15,232 nucleotides of DNA. It comes from Actinomycetota bacterium (GTDB lineage: Bacteria; Actinomycetota; Rubrobacteria; Rubrobacterales; Rubrobacteraceae). A model generated the notes under the pieces. The model was not told the DNA's origin and did no database searches. It saw only the letters and a list, made by a program, of their open reading frames with translations. Position numbers and translations under genes: made by a program. Location: the NCBI GenBank assembly GCA_020200675.1, contig JAIVIG010000020.1, forward strand, positions 1-15,232. The letters are read 5' to 3'. This document shows, piece by piece, positions 6,342 through 12,598 of this stretch; positions within the stretch are counted from its first letter, which is position 1, and every line of letters begins with the position of its first letter.

Positions 6342-8174
6342 GTGGAAGGACGAACAATGGTACAAGAGCGATCCTACGGTGCGGAGGTAGGTTCCGGCAA
6401 AAAGAGGCGGTCGGGGCGGCCTTCTGGCATGGACGTGCAGGAGGTCGAGTGGCAGTTTGATGCCGACGATCCCGAGGTGGTCGAGGAGTGGCTCGAGGAG
6501 TACGGCTCCGGCTCCGGCTTCTCCGTCGCCCCCGGCTCGACCAGGAAGCTCACCGATACCTATCTGGACACGGAGGACTGGCGTCTGTACCGGGCCGGCT
6601 ACGCGCTGCGCGTGCGCCGCAAGGGCTCCAACAAGACCTCCGAGCTCACGATGAAGTCCCTGGCATCGGTTGGGAACGGCGACGAAGGCAAGGTTCGGCG
6701 GCGGGAGATCTCCGAGCGCGTGAGGAACGGCGACGAGGGCTTCCCGGATCTCTCGGAGGCCCGCGGTCCGGTCGGCGAAAGGCTGCGGGCGCTCGCTGGC
6801 TCCCGCGAGGTACGTCCTCTCTTCGAGATCCGGACCCGCCGCCGGACTTTTAGTCTGCGGCTCGAAGCGCAGGAAGACTCAGTCGAGGGCCGGACCGACG
6901 GAGACGGCGCCTCGGGTGAGATCGTTCAAGACGCCTCGGGGAACGTCCGGCGCAGCGGTGACGGCCCCCACGTCGCGGAGATCGCGCTAGATGACACGAC
7001 TATACGGCTCGATAACGGCGAGGAGCCGGCGCGCCTCTCGCGGGTCGAGGTGGAGGTCGAGGAGGAGGCTTCGGCCGAGGTCTCCGGGTTCGTGGAGGAG
7101 ATGCGGCGCTCTCTGGAGCTGGAGCCTACCACGATCTCCAAGTACGAAGCCGGGCTCTACGCCGCCGGTCTGAGCCCGGACGGGGACCCGGACCTCGGGC
7201 CGGACGACATCGACGCCTCGATGAGCGCGGGCGAGGTCGCGTTCGCGATCCTGCGAAGGCAGTTCGCCGCCATGCTGACACACGAGCCCGGCACCCGGCT
7301 CGGCGAGGACCCCGAAGAGTTGCACGACATGCGCGTGGCGACGCGTCGGATGCGGGCCGCCCTGAAGCTATTTTCCGGCGCGCTCCCGGAGCAGGCCGGC
7401 TTTTACCGGAACGAGCTCAAGTGGGTCGCGGGCGCCCTGGGGGAAGTCCGGGACCTCGACGTGCAGATCGAGCACCTCGAGGAGCTCTCATCGGAGCAGG
7501 AAGAGGACCGTGAAGCCTTTGGCGAAGTCGTCGGAGCCCTGGAGAAGCGCAGGGCGGAGGCCCGAGAGCGCATGCTGGAGGCGCTCGACTCCGACCGGTA
7601 CGATCGCTTCGTCTCTTCCTTCGCTGGGATGCTACACCGCGGCCCGGAAGAGGAGGAGCACGAGGAGGGCGTAGCGAACAAGCCTATAGTGGTGGTCGCC
7701 CCGGACCTGGTCTCCCGCCGTTACAAAAAGTGGCGCAAGACCGGCAAGAACCTCTCGGAGGAATCCCCGGCCGAGGAGTACCACGAGTTCCGCAAGGAGG
7801 GCAAGCGGCTACGCTACGCCCTCGAGTTCCTCAAGGACGTGTACGGCGAGAAGCCCACGATGGGACTGGTCAAGCCACTCAAGGAGCTGCAGGACGGCCT
7901 GGGGAGGCACCAGGACTTGATCGTCGCCGCCGAACTGCTCGAAAACGTCGCCGCTGATGCCCGGAGGCTCCCGCCGCGAACGGCCTTCGCCATGGGCGCC
8001 CTGTCCGAGCGTCACCTACAAGAAGCCACGGGTCTGAGGGCGTCTCTGCCCCGCTCGAAGCCGTATCGTGCTTTGGTGAAGGGCAAGAAGTGGGAGGGGT
8101 TCGAGAAGGCGATGGAGAAACGGCGGCGCTCGGTCGAGAAAGCCCGGGCGAAAAAAGCCAGCAAAAAGAAGTAG
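6342..8174 (+). CDS. CYTH-CHAD domain protein (triphosphate/polyphosphate-binding)
   Basis: Two-domain protein of the inorganic triphosphatase/polyphosphate-binding kind. The CYTH domain (about residues 32-272) shows DTYLDTEDWRLYRAGYALR (72-90), RVRRKG, KTSELTMKSL (98-107), alternating acidic strand RVEVEVEEE (234-242) and SKYEAGL (266-272). These basic and acidic tunnel residues bind triphosphate and metal in the family. The opening motif reads EVEWQ, so the usual Lys of ExExK is Gln. A poorly conserved 35-residue insertion sits at about 176-210. The helical CHAD domain (about 295-590) has the basic helices HDMRVATRRMRAALK (328-342) and HEFRKEGKRLRYALE (481-495), plus RDLDV and RHQDLI; CHAD domains are known to bind polyphosphate. 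The C-terminus is Lys-rich. GTG at 6342 has GAGGAG 5 nt upstream; ATG at 6357 is an alternative. It lies 5 nt upstream of sixA. Confidence 0.92.
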   Translation: MEGRTMVQERSYGAEVGSGKKRRSGRPSGMDVQEVEWQFDADDPEVVEEWLEEYGSGSGFSVAPGSTRKLTDTYLDTEDWRLYRAGYALRVRRKGSNKTSELTMKSLASVGNGDEGKVRRREISERVRNGDEGFPDLSEARGPVGERLRALAGSREVRPLFEIRTRRRTFSLRLEAQEDSVEGRTDGDGASGEIVQDASGNVRRSGDGPHVAEIALDDTTIRLDNGEEPARLSRVEVEVEEEASAEVSGFVEEMRRSLELEPTTISKYEAGLYAAGLSPDGDPDLGPDDIDASMSAGEVAFAILRRQFAAMLTHEPGTRLGEDPEELHDMRVATRRMRAALKLFSGALPEQAGFYRNELKWVAGALGEVRDLDVQIEHLEELSSEQEEDREAFGEVVGALEKRRAEARERMLEALDSDRYDRFVSSFAGMLHRGPEEEEHEEGVANKPIVVVAPDLVSRRYKKWRKTGKNLSEESPAEEYHEFRKEGKRLRYALEFLKDVYGEKPTMGLVKPLKELQDGLGRHQDLIVAAELLENVAADARRLPPRTAFAMGALSERHLQEATGLRASLPRSKPYRALVKGKKWEGFEKAMEKRRRSVEKARAKKASKKK

Positions 8175-8179
8175 GGAGC

Positions 8180-8719
8180 GTGGATCTCTATGTGATACGC
8201 CACGCGGTGGCGCACAAGCGCGGCGAGGACCGCTGGCCGGACGACGCGAAGCGCCCGCTGACGCCCGAGGGAGAGGAGCGCTTCCGGCGCGCCGCCGGAG
8301 GGATCGTGCGGTTCGTGCCCGAGGTCGGGCTGGTCCTGAGCAGCCCCTTCGTCCGGGCGTGGCGGACGGCGGAGATCCTGGAACAGGCAGGGTGGCCCGC
8401 GCCCGTTCGTTGCGAGGAACTGGAGCCCGACTGCCCGCCGCACAAGATACTGAGCGTACTCGAGCGCCACGAAGACCTGGACTCCGTGGCGATCGTCGGG
8501 CACCGGCCGGGTCTACACGAGCTGATCTCGTACCTCCTGACCGGCGACACCATTGGAGAGGAGTGCGGCGCGCGCGTCCAGATCAAGAAAGGCGGCGTGG
8601 CCCGTCTCTCCTTCGAGGGTGCCCCCGAGCCTGGCACGGGCTCGCTCGAATGGGTGCTCACGCCGAAGGCGCTGTGGGCCGTCGGCGGAAAGCGACGGCG
8701 ACCGGTCGCGGACGGCTAG
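8180..8719 (+). CDS. sixA: Phosphohistidine phosphatase SixA
   Basis: Histidine-phosphatase superfamily enzyme that removes phosphate from phosphohistidine in proteins. The N-terminus MDLYVIRHAVAH carries the catalytic RHA (R7, H8). SSPFVRAWRTAEIL (54-67) has the conserved phosphate-binding Arg (R59), and VGHRPGL (106-112) the second active-site His (H108). At 179 residues it is close to SixA (about 160). I chose GTG 8180 because family members begin within two residues of this point; the GGGAG before it is only one base away, so initiation may rely on coupling to the CHAD gene, which stops 5 nt upstream. The open frame extends to 8090, but that part overlaps the CHAD gene. Next to Ppk1 and CYTH-CHAD, a role in polyphosphate or phosphohistidine turnover is likely, but the target is unknown. 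Confidence 0.9.
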   Translation: MDLYVIRHAVAHKRGEDRWPDDAKRPLTPEGEERFRRAAGGIVRFVPEVGLVLSSPFVRAWRTAEILEQAGWPAPVRCEELEPDCPPHKILSVLERHEDLDSVAIVGHRPGLHELISYLLTGDTIGEECGARVQIKKGGVARLSFEGAPEPGTGSLEWVLTPKALWAVGGKRRRPVADG

Positions 8720-9390
8720 CCGACGAGCGGAATCCGCGCGAAGGTCTCCAGGTCGGGGTACGGGGAGGAGCCCAGGTTGAGCAGGGTGATCTCGACTCGC
8801 TCAATGGGGAACTTTCCCACGGGCCAGTTGCGATAGCGCTCGACGGCGGCGACGAACTCGTCGGGGGCGAGCGCGCCATCCGCGTCCTGGAGGTAGGCCA
8901 GGGTGAGGTGGAGCGGGCCGGAGGGCTTATCGAGTCCACACCGCCCGCACACGGTGTCGCGCAACTTCTCCAGCATCCCGCCGTCGCGCGCTTCGACGAA
9001 CGCCGCCCCGGGAAAGACGTTGAGGTTCGCGAGATCCACCTCGAAGGCCGGGAAACCTACCAGCGTCTCCCTGGCACGCTCCCCCAGGTCCTCGAGTTGC
9101 CCGCGCGAGAGTTCGTTTTCGGCTCTGGGCTCCGGGACTAGAAAGCCCAGAGGCAGCAGCGTCAGGTGCATGAAATGGTCGGGGTGCAGGGAAACGAACG
9201 GGAAGGGCCGGAGGGCGTCCCTCAGAGGCTTCAGGCCCTCCCGCAGGTGCGGGGCTTCGACCGGCGCCACGAACGAGGCCGAGACGGCGTGCCCATCTCG
9301 CCACTCCGGGTCCGTGTGCCCCCCGAACTCCAGGCGGCGCTCCCTCTTGAACCGCTCCCAGATCTCGGCGTAGCCCTCCACTCTTACCAC
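8716..9390 (-). CDS. 2H phosphoesterase (2'-5' RNA ligase-like)
   Basis: Two-histidine phosphoesterase superfamily protein, related to 2'-5' RNA ligase/cyclic phosphodiesterases (LigT-like). The two signature motifs are HFMHLTLLPLG (residues 72-82, H75-L-T77) and GPLHLTLAYL (158-167, H161-L-T163), spaced as in the family. Length from the chosen GTG is 224 residues. Actual substrate is unknown; relatives act on cyclic phosphates or 2'-5' linkages of nucleotides/RNA. The frame is open to 9468, but homologous-looking sequence starts at RVEGYAEIWERF, so GTG 9390 or 9381 is likely. No clear Shine-Dalgarno precedes either; a TACAGT box at 9393-9388 would make a leaderless start near 9381 possible. 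Its stop overlaps the sixA stop by four bases (CTAG), tail to tail. Confidence 0.8.
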   Translation of the reverse strand: MVRVEGYAEIWERFKRERRLEFGGHTDPEWRDGHAVSASFVAPVEAPHLREGLKPLRDALRPFPFVSLHPDHFMHLTLLPLGFLVPEPRAENELSRGQLEDLGERARETLVGFPAFEVDLANLNVFPGAAFVEARDGGMLEKLRDTVCGRCGLDKPSGPLHLTLAYLQDADGALAPDEFVAAVERYRNWPVGKFPIERVEITLLNLGSSPYPDLETFARIPLVG

Positions 9391-9454
9391 TGTAGCAGAA
9401 GGGGTACAGAGACTCCCGAGTAGTGGGTTTCGAATGGCACACCAGAAGGACCGA

Positions 9455-9778
9455 ATGCTGGTACACATAGTCGCGGATTACGGGCAAGGAGACCTGGCGT
9501 TCGCCGAGGTCGTCCAGCGCATAAAGCTGCACCTGCCGGACGCCGAGCCAGTCTCGACCCCCGTGCCGTCTTTCTCCACGCTCGCGAGATCTCTTTCCGC
9601 GCGCCGTGGCGGCCACCGCCACCGTCCGACTCGGGTCCGGATCGGGGAAGTCGAGCGGGAGGCTTGCGTGAGCGACGGCAGCTTGTGGATAGAGTTCTTC
9701 TTGCGCGGCGGCAGCGCCTGGGAGGAGTTCAGTCGACTCCTGGTCAGAGCTGAAGTGCGGATAGAAGCCGGAGCGTAG
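9455..9778 (+). pseudogene. Internally deleted SAM hydroxide adenosyltransferase (DUF62)
   Basis: The first 45 residues from the ATG (Shine-Dalgarno AGAAGGA 4 nt upstream) read like the N-terminus of the S-adenosylmethionine hydroxide adenosyltransferase/chlorinase family: HIVADYGQGDLAFAEVVQR (4-22) and STPVPSFSTLA (34-44). In intact relatives this continues for roughly 150 residues of core and linker. Here a short unrelated Arg-rich stretch follows, and then sequence resembling the C-terminal barrel: VRIGEVEREACVSDGS (61-76) and FFLRGGSAWEEF (81-92). The total is 107 residues against about 260-300 in the family. At least two internal deletions keep the frame open. Without the catalytic Asp-Arg-His core it cannot be a working SAM hydrolase. 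Assignment is from memory of the family; no search was run. Confidence 0.7.
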
Positions 9779-9991
9779 AACGCCCAGCCTTATCGCTTCT
9801 TCCGGCGCCTCTTCTTGTTCGTGGGGAGCATCGAGAAGGTCGATGAGGTCCTGATAGCGGGCAGCATCGGCGCCGCCCTGACGGTAGACTTTACCCCCAT
9901 AACGGGTTGGCCGGTCGAGTAAGGCTCTCGCGCAAAAGGTTCCTGACCGGCTTTCGCGCCCGATGTCCAACCCGCGCTTTCTCTTACCGTC
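9779..9991. other. Gap with no recognised gene; possible small plus-strand fragment
   Basis: Between the DUF62 remnant and the DUF4258-like gene I find no convincing complete gene. One plus-strand frame (about 9779-9921) stays open with coding-like GC-rich third positions and ends with a hydrophobic segment followed by FTPITGWPVE and TAA. It lacks a good start and Shine-Dalgarno. It may be the tail of a decayed gene I do not recognise. A minus-strand frame over the same bases is very basic and looks like a shadow. Confidence 0.3.
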
Positions 9992-10000
9992 GTGTACATT

Positions 10001-10273
10001 ATGAGCGTGGAGTACTTGGAGAGCTTCGAGATCACTCCGTACTTTCGGGATCTGGTCTTGGGTGACCTGGTGAGGGCTCGGCTGGCGCCCTACATTGCGG
10101 AGACGGTGAACAGTTTTGAGTACATGGAGACACAGGAGGATGGTAGGGTCAAGCACTGGCGCTACATACCGGAACTGGGACATCATTTGCTGGTGATAAC
10201 GACGGCTGACGGAGCGCTGTTCAACGCCTTCGACTACTCTAACTTCACACGTAGGCAAAGGAGGCAAGGGTGA
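10001..10273 (+). CDS. DUF4258-like small protein, possible toxin of a TA pair
   Basis: A 90-residue protein with Pro-Tyr rich N-terminus and a central pattern EDGRVKHWRYIPELGHHLL (48-66), then TTADGALFNAFDYSNFTRR near the end. This resembles small proteins of the DUF4258/RelE-like kind, in which strands with conserved Arg, Tyr and the final NAF motif recur. They are often encoded directly upstream of DUF2283 proteins. Resemblance is by eye and modest. The ATG at 10001 has no Shine-Dalgarno; a TACATT box (9995-10000) would put a transcription start near the GTG at 10007, so a leaderless GTG start is possible. Its stop overlaps the next gene's GTG by four bases (GTGA). Confidence 0.5.
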   Translation: MSVEYLESFEITPYFRDLVLGDLVRARLAPYIAETVNSFEYMETQEDGRVKHWRYIPELGHHLLVITTADGALFNAFDYSNFTRRQRRQG

Positions 10274-10512
10274 GGTTTAGTCACTATCCGGACACCGATT
10301 CACTATACGTGGAGCTGAAGCCCGGCCACGAGCGAGCAGGCGGGCGGACGGTCGTGGTATCCGACGAGATGAACGTGAACGTAGACGAGGACGGGACTCC
10401 GGTGGGTATCGAGATCTACCAATACGCCTCCAGGATCGCGGACCTCTCCAGGCTGGAGGCGGAGGGTCCGATCTTCGGCCTCGTACCTGCTTCCGAGAAG
10501 GGCGTGGGGTAG
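10270..10512 (+). CDS. DUF2283 protein, possible antitoxin partner
   Basis: An 80-residue protein with the DUF2283 pattern: SHYPDTDSLYVELK (4-17), then TVVVSDEMNVNVDEDGTPVGIEIYQ, whose last part VDEDGTPVGIEI (38-49) is diagnostic. Biochemical role is unknown; such genes commonly accompany small toxin-like proteins and may be antitoxins. The four-base GTGA overlap with the upstream gene indicates translational coupling and a two-gene unit. Confidence 0.75.
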   Translation: MRFSHYPDTDSLYVELKPGHERAGGRTVVVSDEMNVNVDEDGTPVGIEIYQYASRIADLSRLEAEGPIFGLVPASEKGVG

Positions 10513-10535
10513 CGATTCCGGGTAGATCTTGAGGA

Positions 10536-10952
10536 GTGCGAGACTTCGTGCTCGGAGAGGAACGAGAATTCGCGCTGTTGGGTAACCTGGCCGCCACATA
10601 CCTACTCCCGCGAGAGCTGGCCCTGCACGTCACCGGAGGCCCGTTCGCTCCCGACGAGTTGCGCGAGGCTTGCCGGGAAGCGGGGGAGGGACTGGGGCGA
10701 GGCGACGCCCGCGAGGCCCGGTTCCGGTCGGCGGCGGAGATGGTCGAGATGTGGCGGGGGCTGGACCTGCCGGCTTGGATAGCCCCTTACGCTCTTCGGG
10801 ACGCTCGCCTCGGTTATCTGGCCGGGTACGGTGAGGCGCTCGTCTCCGGAGACCTGGCGGGGGAGCGGGCGAGGGCGGCGGCCGAGGCGCGCTGGGGCGG
10901 TGGTTGGCGGGAGAAGCTCGCGTCGGCGCGCGAGAGAAAAAGCCGGGATTGA
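10536..10952 (+). CDS. Hypothetical protein, 138 residues
   Basis: I do not recognise this protein. It is soluble, probably mostly helical, Ala/Arg/Glu-rich, with a central segment WRGLDLPAWIAPYALRDAR (73-91) containing the only Trp-Pro-rich patch, and a basic charged C-terminus (KLASARERKSRD). No membrane segment, signal peptide or metal motif is visible. GAGGAG at 10531-10536 overlaps the GTG at 10536, so the real start may be the GTG at 10548, which leaves 11 nt of spacing. Codon use is like the neighbouring genes, which supports coding. It follows the DUF2283 gene by 23 nt and may be co-transcribed. Confidence 0.6.
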   Translation: MRDFVLGEEREFALLGNLAATYLLPRELALHVTGGPFAPDELREACREAGEGLGRGDAREARFRSAAEMVEMWRGLDLPAWIAPYALRDARLGYLAGYGEALVSGDLAGERARAAAEARWGGGWREKLASARERKSRD

Positions 10953-10966
10953 GAGCCGGTTCCCTG

Positions 10967-10988
10967 TGCTACCATCGATCTTCGATCG
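10967..10988 (+). promoter_or_regulatory. Possible GST promoter and small hairpin
   Basis: TGC followed by TACCAT (10967-10975) has the layout of an extended -10 and would start transcription near 10982, giving a leader of about 25 nt before the GTG at 11007. CGATC (10976-10980) and GATCG (10984-10988) form a five-base-pair dyad around TTC. No -35 box is seen. Weak evidence. Confidence 0.25.
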
Positions 10989-11006
10989 CGATACCGGAGG
11001 TGGGCC

Positions 11007-11606
11007 GTGGAGCTCAAGCTATACAACACCCAGAGGTGACCGTACGCCCGGCGGACCAGGATAGTTCTGCACGAGAAAGGCGTCCCTTTCGAGACTTACG
11101 AGGTGGATCTCGCGAACAAATCCGAGGAGTTCCTGAACGTCAGTCCTACCGGAAAGGTGCCGGTGGTGGTCGCGAACGGCGACTCACTCTACGAGTCGAA
11201 CGTCGTCAACCAGTACCTCGACGAGGTCTTCGAGTCCCCGAAGCTCCTTCCCGAAGACCCGAAGCAGCGGGCCTACGCCCGTATCTGGATGGCCTCGGCA
11301 GACGACAACCTCTACCCTGCGGTGTTTATAGCGAGCGTGGGTCGTGAGCGGGGGTTTTCGGAGGCCCAGATCGCGGAAGCATTAGAGAAACTGAAGACGA
11401 CGCTCGCCGCGCTCGAGGAGCGCCTCGGGGATAGGCGCGAATACCTCGCGGGGGAATTCTCCCTCGCCGACGTCGCCCACGCGGGCAACTTCGTCAGGCT
11501 ACGCGAGCTCGCGGAGGAGGGCGAGATCGGGCTCGCCGACTACCCGAACGTCGTGGCCTGGATGGAGAGTATCGAAGCGAGAGAGAGCTTCAAGGCCGCG
11601 GGCTGA
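11007..11606 (+). CDS. Glutathione S-transferase-like protein, candidate selenoprotein (in-frame TGA)
   Basis: GST-family protein: thioredoxin-fold N-terminal domain (about 1-78) and helical C-terminal domain (about 85-199). Translation from GTG 11007, with GGAGG 6 nt upstream, gives MELKLYNTQR, then TGA (11037-11039), then PYARRTRIVLHEKGVPFE. In relatives this place is Cys in CPYARR, the redox/glutathione-binding residue at the start of helix 1. Downstream the frame is intact to 11606 and keeps the cis-Pro motif GKVPVVV (P52), the glutathione-binding YESN (E63, S64) and the N-capping-box region FSLADV (151-156). If TGA is read as selenocysteine the product is 199 residues, a normal size. If TGA terminates, only a 10-residue peptide is made; a truncated product from an internal start such as GTG 11103 would lack the active site. 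Readthrough by SelB is inferred, not shown. The gene ends one base from the convergent thioredoxin-like gene. Confidence 0.8.
11037..11073 (+). promoter_or_regulatory. Candidate bacterial SECIS element at the in-frame TGA
   Basis: By hand, GGAC (11053-11056) pairs with GUUC (11064-11067), extended by GC (11051-11052) with GC (11069-11070) and CGU (11041-11043) with ACG (11071-11073), leaving an internal bulge. The apical loop is CAGGAUA with two G residues at 11059-11060, about 20 nt after the TGA. Bacterial SECIS hairpins lie directly after the UGA with a G in the apical loop roughly 16-37 nt downstream. The lower stem is weak and no folding program was run. Confidence 0.4.
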
Positions 11607-11607
11607 T

Positions 11608-11934
11608 TCACCGGTGGTCCGCTGAGGATTTACCAGACAACCGCTCCGCTAGCGCCTCGCGCACCATTGCTGTGGTCGGGTAGTTCTTCGGACCTTCGGG
11701 GGTGGCGTAGATCCTGCAACTCGTGGCGCGCGTGGCGCGGCGTTCGGCGGGGAAGAGGTCCTCGCCGTTCACGAGTATCGTGGGGCTACCGGGGAAGTCC
11801 AACCAATCGCCGGGATCGGTTATCACCGCTAAAATCTCGGCGGCAAACCCTTCTTGGACGACCACGTTTTCGAGGATGCCCAGTACCTTCGTAGAGCCCG
11901 GGCATCCCTCGAAGTGCAGGAGTTCTATCCTCAA
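11608..11934 (-). CDS. Small thioredoxin-like protein
   Basis: A 108-residue thioredoxin-fold protein. It begins with the strand and motif IELLHFEGCPGS (3-14), where the single active-site Cys is C11. It contains the cis-Pro segment FPGSPTILVNGEDLF (47-61) and ends with a second conserved Cys in SCRIYATPEG (72-81). Such proteins are found beside mercury and other metal-resistance genes and are annotated as thioredoxin-like or alkylmercury-lyase-associated; a metal or thiol-redox role is inferred. The likely start is TTG at 11934, as the frame further upstream overlaps the regulator gene in another frame. No strong Shine-Dalgarno precedes it. It follows the ArsR-type regulator by 29 nt on the same strand, so one operon is likely. 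Confidence 0.7.
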   Translation of the reverse strand: MRIELLHFEGCPGSTKVLGILENVVVQEGFAAEILAVITDPGDWLDFPGSPTILVNGEDLFPAERRATRATSCRIYATPEGPKNYPTTAMVREALAERLSGKSSADHR

Positions 11935-11963
11935 GAAGCCGCCACTTTGGTCAGCGGCCTTCC

Positions 11964-12338
11964 TTAATTCTTGATAACGTCGCAGGCCTCGACGACTTCG
12001 AGGTTGTCGCGGAGCATCGCCTCGCCCAGGCTCAGCATCTCCAGGACCCGGTCGTCGGCTATGGAGTAGTAGGCGTTGCGGCCTTCGCGCCGCACCTTGA
12101 CGTAACCGCACCAGGCCAGGCAACGCAAGTGGTCGGAGACGCGTGGCTGGGGCGCGCCCAGCTCGCTCACCAGCTCGCCCACCTTCGTCTCGCCTCGCTG
12201 TGCGAGGAGCAGCAGGATCGAGAGCCGCGTTGAGTTGGCGAACCCGTTGAAGAACCGGGCCAGCAGACACATTTCTTCGCTCTCCCGACCGATCTTTACT
12301 TCGGAGTATAGTTGGATCCCCACACCCTGTTCTTGCAT
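11964..12338 (-). CDS. ArsR/SmtB-family metal sensor, CmtR-like
   Basis: Winged-helix repressor that leaves DNA when a soft metal binds. The ArsR fold covers about residues 25-105: FANSTRLSILLLLAQRGETK, the recognition helix region APQPRVSDHLRCLAWCGYV (81-99 approx.), and the wing VRREGRNAYYSIADDRV. The CxxxC pair in DHLRCLAWCGYV matches the arrangement of the Cd/Pb sensor CmtR (LSCLRGCG), and a C-terminal Cys (VVEACDVIKN) could be its third ligand. An early Cys (EEMCLL) is present too. Cd, Pb or Hg is therefore the likely signal, inferred from Cys placement. ATG at 12338 has GGAAGGAG 6 nt upstream, a strong site. The operon includes the thioredoxin-like gene; no transporter or reductase follows. 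Confidence 0.85.
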   Translation of the reverse strand: MQEQGVGIQLYSEVKIGRESEEMCLLARFFNGFANSTRLSILLLLAQRGETKVGELVSELGAPQPRVSDHLRCLAWCGYVKVRREGRNAYYSIADDRVLEMLSLGEAMLRDNLEVVEACDVIKN

Positions 12339-12384
12339 GAGCCGCTCCTTCCGCGTCGCTCACTGACTGCCTTCACGTACCCTT

Positions 12385-12390
12385 ACTATA
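12385..12390 (-). promoter_or_regulatory. -10 box of the CmtR-like regulator
   Basis: TATAGT on the minus strand (12390-12385), five of six bases to consensus, sits about 45 nt ahead of the regulator's ATG. No clear -35 box. ArsR-type regulators usually bind near their own promoter, but I see no unambiguous inverted repeat to call as operator. Confidence 0.4.
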
Positions 12391-12598
12391 CAATGGCATG
12401 TGCTTGCCGTAACAGGCCCGGCGTATAGAATTTCGGCTTCGTGCGCTAACACATACGGTGCTGTCGTATAAAAAGACTCTGGGAATCGGGGATAAGATAC
12501 ACTCAGGCCCATCATATTATGAAAAATCAAGATCACCCTCGAAAGGCGGACGGCTTTCCCCAACGACCCTACTCGCAGATGCTACGGCAGGTGCGCCC
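12391..12598. other. Intergenic region without a recognised gene
   Basis: This stretch separates the metal-sensor operon from the oxidase remnant. It contains an AT-richer patch (about 12440-12540) unlike the surrounding coding DNA, and short open frames with no start signals or recognisable products. At its edge ACCCC (12601-12605) and GGGGT (12614-12618) form a small hairpin just inside the end of the oxidase remnant. I see nothing else. Confidence 0.4.

Noticed and set aside
8090..8179. Upstream extension of sixA
   Set aside because: These codons overlap the conserved end of the CHAD gene in another frame, and SixA proteins start right at the MDLYVIRHA strand.
8927..10267. 446-residue minus-strand open frame
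   Set aside because: It runs through the 2H gene, the DUF62 remnant and the DUF4258-like gene in non-coding frames. Composition is Arg/Pro-rich and no domain is recognisable.
11103..11606. GST read as a short gene starting at the internal GTG
   Set aside because: It would lose the first strand and active-site helix of the fold, while the upstream frame with a good Shine-Dalgarno continues the homology across the TGA.
12360..12563. 67-residue minus-strand open frame upstream of the metal sensor
   Set aside because: It covers the promoter region of the regulator, has no Shine-Dalgarno and resembles no family.
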